In this document: one piece after another, positions 24,494 through 27,376 of the stretch
How the letters are laid out: each line of letters begins with the position of its first letter
Position numbering within the stretch: position 1 is the stretch's first letter
Assembly: GCA_905207425.1 (NCBI GenBank)
Contig: CAJLLB010000013.1
Span: 1-27,376, forward strand
Direction of reading: 5' to 3'
Length of the DNA: 27,376 bases
DNA from: an uncultured Collinsella sp.
GTDB lineage: Bacteria; Actinomycetota; Coriobacteriia; Coriobacteriales; Coriobacteriaceae
The notes under the pieces: generated by a model
The model's database searches: none
What the model saw: the letters and a program-made list of their open reading frames with translations, nothing else
Told to the model about the DNA's origin: nothing
Program-made: the position numbers and the translations under genes

Positions 24494-24638
24494 CAGCGCC
24501 CCGGCAAGGCGAAACACAATGGTCACGCAGCCGAAACATCGTGGAATCGCAATCGAGAATGTATCGTAACGTAGCAGAAATCGAGCCGTCACGACACCGC
24601 TTTAACATCAGCAAAAAGCCCGATGAAAGGAAGCGACC

Positions 24639-24833
24639 GTGACCACACGTGAGGACGCCTACCCCTACCCCGGCGAGCAGTACATCCTCTCGGTCGACCG
24701 CTATCAGATCGAGGTCATGGACCATCTGGACGAGCTTCCCGCCACAGGCGCCGTCATCTTCTGCACCTTCCCCAAGGTGCGCGATGGCGTTGGATATCCC
24801 GCACGCGTTTTCGCGGTCTGCCCCGCAGCGTAA
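24639..24833 (+). CDS. Small protein of unknown function
   Basis: A 64-residue frame starts at GTG with AAAGGA at good distance. It is acidic at the start (TTREDAYPYPGEQYILSVDRYQIEVMDHLDELP) and more hydrophobic afterwards. I see no membrane segment and no known motif. It reads away from the AKR gene and precedes the ketopantoate reductase-like gene by 117 bases with a terminator-type hairpin between. The good ribosome site favours a real gene; it might also be a leader peptide or a remnant of a longer protein. Confidence 0.55.
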   Translation: MTTREDAYPYPGEQYILSVDRYQIEVMDHLDELPATGAVIFCTFPKVRDGVGYPARVFAVCPAA

Positions 24834-24860
24834 GCTCCACGCGTCCATTCATTTAAAAAT

Positions 24861-24932
24861 CGCCACCCTGCATGCACAAGGTGCGCTGGCGGCATACAAT
24901 CCATCAGGCGCCCCTTACGCGGGCGCCTTTTA
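24861..24932 (+). terminator. Terminator or attenuator before the ketopantoate reductase-like gene
   Basis: GGCGCCC (24907-24913) and GGGCGCC (24921-24927) pair and are followed by TTTTAT, a typical intrinsic terminator. It ends only 18 bases before the next start codon. An upstream imperfect stem at 24861-24891 precedes it. Either it ends the small gene's transcript or it attenuates the downstream gene. Confidence 0.7.
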
Positions 24933-24950
24933 TATGGGGAGATAATTCAC

Positions 24951-25865
24951 ATGCAGATCAACAAGGTCACCTTTATCGGCAAGGGCGGCGTCGGGCTACT
25001 CTACGGCAGTATGATCGCCCAGGCACTCGGTAACGACGCCGTCGAATACGTTATGGATGACGCCCGTTTTGAGCGTCACGCGGGCGATGCGCTCACCGTC
25101 AATGGCAAGCCCTGTGCGCTCAAGTCCGTCCGCGCCAGCGAGGCAACGCCCGCCGATCTGGTCATTCTCACGGTCAAGACGACTGGACTCAACCAAGCAC
25201 TCAAGACTATGGAGCGCGTCGTGGGACCCAATACGCTCATCGCCTCGCTGTGTAACGGCATTACGAGCGAGCAGAAGATTGCCGAGCGCTTTGGCTGGGA
25301 GCATACCGTTCTTGGTATTTGCCAGGGCATGGACGCCGTGTTCCTCAACGGAGAGCTCACCTTTACCAATGCGGGCGAAATCCGCTTTGGCGCGGCGGCC
25401 GGCACTGAGCTCGCAACCGTCACCGCCATCGACGAGCTCTACACGCGCTGCGGCATCGCCCATACCGTCGAGAGCGACGTTACGCACCGCATGTGGGCCA
25501 AACTCATGCTCAACGACGGCATCAACCAGACGTGCATGGCCTACGGCGGGACCTACGGAAGCGCCACGGAGCCGGGCTCCGAGCAGCGTCGCTGCTTTGT
25601 TTCTGCCATGCGCGAAACGCTTGCGGTCGCCAACGCCGAGGGCATTGAGCTGACCGAGGCAGACCTGACGCAGATGGTGCACCTCATCGAGGGAATCGAC
25701 CCCGCCGGTATGCCCTCAATGGCGCAGGACCGCATCGCACAACGAAAAACCGAAGTCGAGGAGTTCGCGGGCACCATTTGCCGCCTGGCCGTCAAACACG
25801 ATATCCAAGTGCCGCAAAACGATTGGCTCTATCAGCGCATCCGCGATATCGAGAAAAGCTGGTAG
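24951..25865 (+). CDS. Ketopantoate reductase family protein
   Basis: The 304-residue protein has an N-terminal Rossmann fold (VTFIGKGGVGLLYG, residues 6-19) and VKTTGLNQALK with the conserved lysine. A helical domain contains MWAKLMLNDGINQTCM and PSMAQDRIAQRKTEVEEFAGTI, whose Ser/Met-x-Asp and Lys-x-x-Glu residues line the active site of 2-dehydropantoate 2-reductases. PanE reduces ketopantoate to pantoate for coenzyme A synthesis with NADPH. No panB or panC gene is near, and paralogs with other 2-oxo substrates are common, so the exact reaction stays open. GGGGAG precedes the ATG. It is followed by its own terminator. Confidence 0.88.
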   Translation: MQINKVTFIGKGGVGLLYGSMIAQALGNDAVEYVMDDARFERHAGDALTVNGKPCALKSVRASEATPADLVILTVKTTGLNQALKTMERVVGPNTLIASLCNGITSEQKIAERFGWEHTVLGICQGMDAVFLNGELTFTNAGEIRFGAAAGTELATVTAIDELYTRCGIAHTVESDVTHRMWAKLMLNDGINQTCMAYGGTYGSATEPGSEQRRCFVSAMRETLAVANAEGIELTEADLTQMVHLIEGIDPAGMPSMAQDRIAQRKTEVEEFAGTICRLAVKHDIQVPQNDWLYQRIRDIEKSW

Positions 25866-25898
25866 CGCCCGGCTCACCACGTCAACAGGCTCAACAGC

Positions 25899-25936
25899 AA
25901 AGCCGCCACAAGGAGCACTCCCCTTACGGCGGCTTT
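25899..25936 (+). terminator. Terminator after the ketopantoate reductase-like gene
   Basis: AAAGCCGCC (25899-25907) and GGCGGCTTT (25928-25936) form a perfect nine-base stem with T-rich sequence after. The flanking A and T bases make it usable in both directions, so it may also end the small minus-strand gene. Confidence 0.85.
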
Positions 25937-25973
25937 CATCTTCATCTATAACCAGTAGTCGATGTCCCGACGG

Positions 25974-26180
25974 TTAGAGCTGCGACTCCGACGCCTGGTC
26001 CTCATCGTCGCGACAAAGGACTACACCCGCACTTCCCAGCAGTGCGGCCGCGATCAACGCACTGACCACGATAGAGGCAGCCCCACAAGACCCCTGCATG
26101 CCCACAACGAGCGCGGCCGTAGGACCAAGGCAGCCAAGCACCAATGCGACGGCGGCAATAGCAATATCTCGAGCGTTCAC
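25974..26180 (-). CDS. Small two-helix membrane protein, unknown function
   Basis: The 68-residue product has two hydrophobic segments, about 6-27 (IAIAAVALVLGCLGPTAALVVG) and 35-56 (ASIVVSALIAAALLGSAGVVLC), with an acidic C-terminal tail DDEDQASESQ. The start is GTG at 26180, with GGAGG about nine bases upstream. I recognise no family. It stands alone between a terminator and a noncoding stretch. Confidence 0.55.
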   Translation of the reverse strand: MNARDIAIAAVALVLGCLGPTAALVVGMQGSCGAASIVVSALIAAALLGSAGVVLCRDDEDQASESQL

Positions 26181-26295
26181 AAGACCACTTCCTCCACGAG
26201 AAAGACCTTATTTCTCATGAACTAGTGTGCCCCGCGCCCATATGCGCGGCGTACTGCCACGGTAAGCGCTCTGTTAACTCAAACGCATACATAGA

Positions 26296-26339
26296 ACGGG
26301 CGTCCTTACGTTGCCCTAAAGCTCGGTAAAGACGCCCGT
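26296..26339 (-). terminator. Hairpin after the secreted barrel protein gene
   Basis: ACGGGCGTC (26296-26304) and GACGCCCGT (26331-26339) pair perfectly around a long loop. On the minus strand TTCTATG follows, a weak tail. It lies 28 bases past the stop of the secreted protein gene. The flanking 26181-26366 contains nothing else I can support. Confidence 0.5.
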
Positions 26340-26366
26340 CCGTCAAATATCCGTGATGCAGAAAAA

Positions 26367-27143
26367 TTACCAGCCAGTGTAGTAATCGGTGGTTCCGGCA
26401 GCGCAGCCGGAGTCATAGACCTTGCACTCGCCCTTGGACCCGGTAAACGTGGAGCCCTGGGCCTTATCGCCCGCGGCAACGACGTAGTAGCCATCGGAAT
26501 CGCGCCAAAAGCCCTCGGCGTCCTGCGTCCATTCGCCCGTGCGGTGGTGATACAACACGTTGCTGCTGTAATAAGTCTCGCGGCGGCCGTTATAGTTATT
26601 GACGCCGCTCGAGCGCGTCAGGCCCGAGCCGTTCGCGTAATACGCAGCAGACGCGTAAGACGAGCCGGAGCCGGCGTTGTAATACGAAGCCTGAACGGCC
26701 TCAGCGGCCTCGGCTTCGGCTGCGGCAGCCTCGAGCGCCTCGCGCTTGGCATCCTCTAGCGTAGAGCGAAGCTCGTCGAGCTCGGTCGACTTGGCGTCGA
26801 CCTCCCCCATCGTCAACAGGCTACTCGCGCCGTCGATGCAGCCCTGCAACACAGCGCGCTCGTCATCGGTAGCATAGTCGCCATACATATTCATAATGAT
26901 CTGAGCGCGCATCTCCAGGGAATCGCGCTTCGCCCCCATCGAGGCGTTCCACTCCTGCATAGAGCCGTAACCGTCACCGCGGTAGTCGACGGGCTGCACC
27001 AGCGTCGCCTCGGACGGCGTAGATCCGACCGTATCGGATAGTGTTGCCGCGTGGGCATCAGTTGCGCCGACGCCCGCCAAAAGTGCCACGGTCAGAGCGG
27101 CGGAAAGGGCGGCGGCTTTCGGTTTTCGTGAATCGATCCTCAT
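26367..27143 (-). CDS. Secreted protein with coiled coil and 3D/RlpA-like barrel domain
   Basis: The 258-residue protein has a signal peptide (AALSAALTVALLAGVGATDAHA, cleavage near residue 33). A helical segment follows with an Ala/Glu-rich coiled coil (DELRSTLEDAKREALEAAAAEAEAAEAV). A Ser/Tyr/Gly-rich linker leads to a C-terminal domain of about 75 residues. There, GYYVVAAGDKAQGSTFTG, KVYDSGCAAGTTDYYTGW match the double-psi barrel pattern of 3D/RlpA-type cell-wall proteins, with the conserved aspartate in VYDSG and the closing DYYTGW. Full 3D domains act in peptidoglycan turnover; enzymatic activity here is uncertain. ATG at 27143 follows GGAGG at about 11 bases, and longer frames upstream lack a signal peptide at the right place. 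Confidence 0.8.
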   Translation of the reverse strand: MRIDSRKPKAAALSAALTVALLAGVGATDAHAATLSDTVGSTPSEATLVQPVDYRGDGYGSMQEWNASMGAKRDSLEMRAQIIMNMYGDYATDDERAVLQGCIDGASSLLTMGEVDAKSTELDELRSTLEDAKREALEAAAAEAEAAEAVQASYYNAGSGSSYASAAYYANGSGLTRSSGVNNYNGRRETYYSSNVLYHHRTGEWTQDAEGFWRDSDGYYVVAAGDKAQGSTFTGSKGECKVYDSGCAAGTTDYYTGW

Positions 27144-27366
27144 GTAGCTGGAAACCTCCGTAGTGTGTTTTTGCTGCGTTTGGGCTGCGTGTGATTCGAT
27201 CGCGCTGCATAGTACCCCGAGCAAATCGCGACCTGCGGTTTTACTCAAAAGGCGCACGTCAATTGCGTAAAACTCACATCCTCTCAACAGGAGTTTTCCA
27301 CAACTCAAATGCATAAATCGTATCAAAAACCCTGTTTTTGCACCCTCTCTATGCAAAAAAGGCGCC

Positions 27367-27376
27367 AGATCGGAAG
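27367..27376. other. Probable sequencing adapter remnant
   Basis: The last ten bases, AGATCGGAAG, equal the first ten of the standard Illumina TruSeq adapter. Exact placement at the window edge makes contamination at a contig end the simplest explanation. Confidence 0.8.

Noticed and set aside
26221..26366. tRNA or small RNA gene
   Set aside because: The spacer holds hairpins but no cloverleaf or TTC-loop consensus; the larger one fits a terminator.

Overview
The window looks like one end of a draft contig from a high-GC, Gram-positive, gut-type actinobacterium of the Coriobacteriia, most likely Collinsella or a close relative. That assignment is inference. It rests on Gram-positive-type LexA boxes, strong AGGAGG-type ribosome binding sites, a DUF3793-flavodoxin pair, a uvrX/yolD-like SOS pair, and long secreted proteins with FIVAR and GLUG modules. 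I see no rRNA, tRNA or CRISPR array. The left edge cuts through a very GC-rich IS30-family transposase. The last ten bases match the start of the common Illumina adapter, so both ends look like assembly boundaries.

Layout, left to right. (1) 1-1240: truncated IS30-type element. (2) 1296-2862, minus: two HAD-family phosphatases. (3) 3352-6220, plus: a compact three-gene unit of an unrecognised protein, a ClpP-like serine peptidase with an intact triad, and a soluble VirD4/TraG-like ATPase, with no relaxase or other transfer gene nearby. This is the best candidate here for an undescribed system. (4) 6362-8056, minus: pgi. (5) 8256-8777, minus: a short protein resembling the N-terminal half of iron-dependent alcohol dehydrogenases, followed by a long palindromic repeat. 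(6) 8927-10922, plus: a well-formed SOS promoter with two LexA boxes driving a UvrX-like Y-family polymerase and a YolD-like partner. (7) 10949-11332, minus: a membrane-anchored heavy-metal-associated protein with a CsoR-like operator, divergent from (8) 11508-12678, plus: DUF3793 protein and flavodoxin. (9) 12819-17711, minus: a cobalamin riboswitch leading a 1515-residue surface protein whose C-terminal part looks like an alpha/alpha toroid. (10) 17883-20988, minus: a complete polar amino-acid ABC importer (binding lipoprotein, permease with an extra extracytoplasmic domain, ATPase). (11) 21136-24493, minus: endonuclease IV, a Gfo/Idh/MocA oxidoreductase and an aldo/keto reductase-ferredoxin fusion, with two near-identical 85-bp palindromic repeats in the two spacers. 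(12) 24639-25865, plus: a small unknown protein and a ketopantoate reductase-family protein. (13) 25974-27143, minus: a small membrane protein and a secreted protein ending in a 3D/RlpA-like barrel.

Much of the window is ordinary housekeeping and transport, but several units carry readable regulation: LexA for the polymerase pair, a copper-type operator for the metal protein, cobalamin for the surface protein, and clear terminators at most operon ends. Start codons were reassigned from Shine-Dalgarno position in several genes, including GTG and TTG starts.
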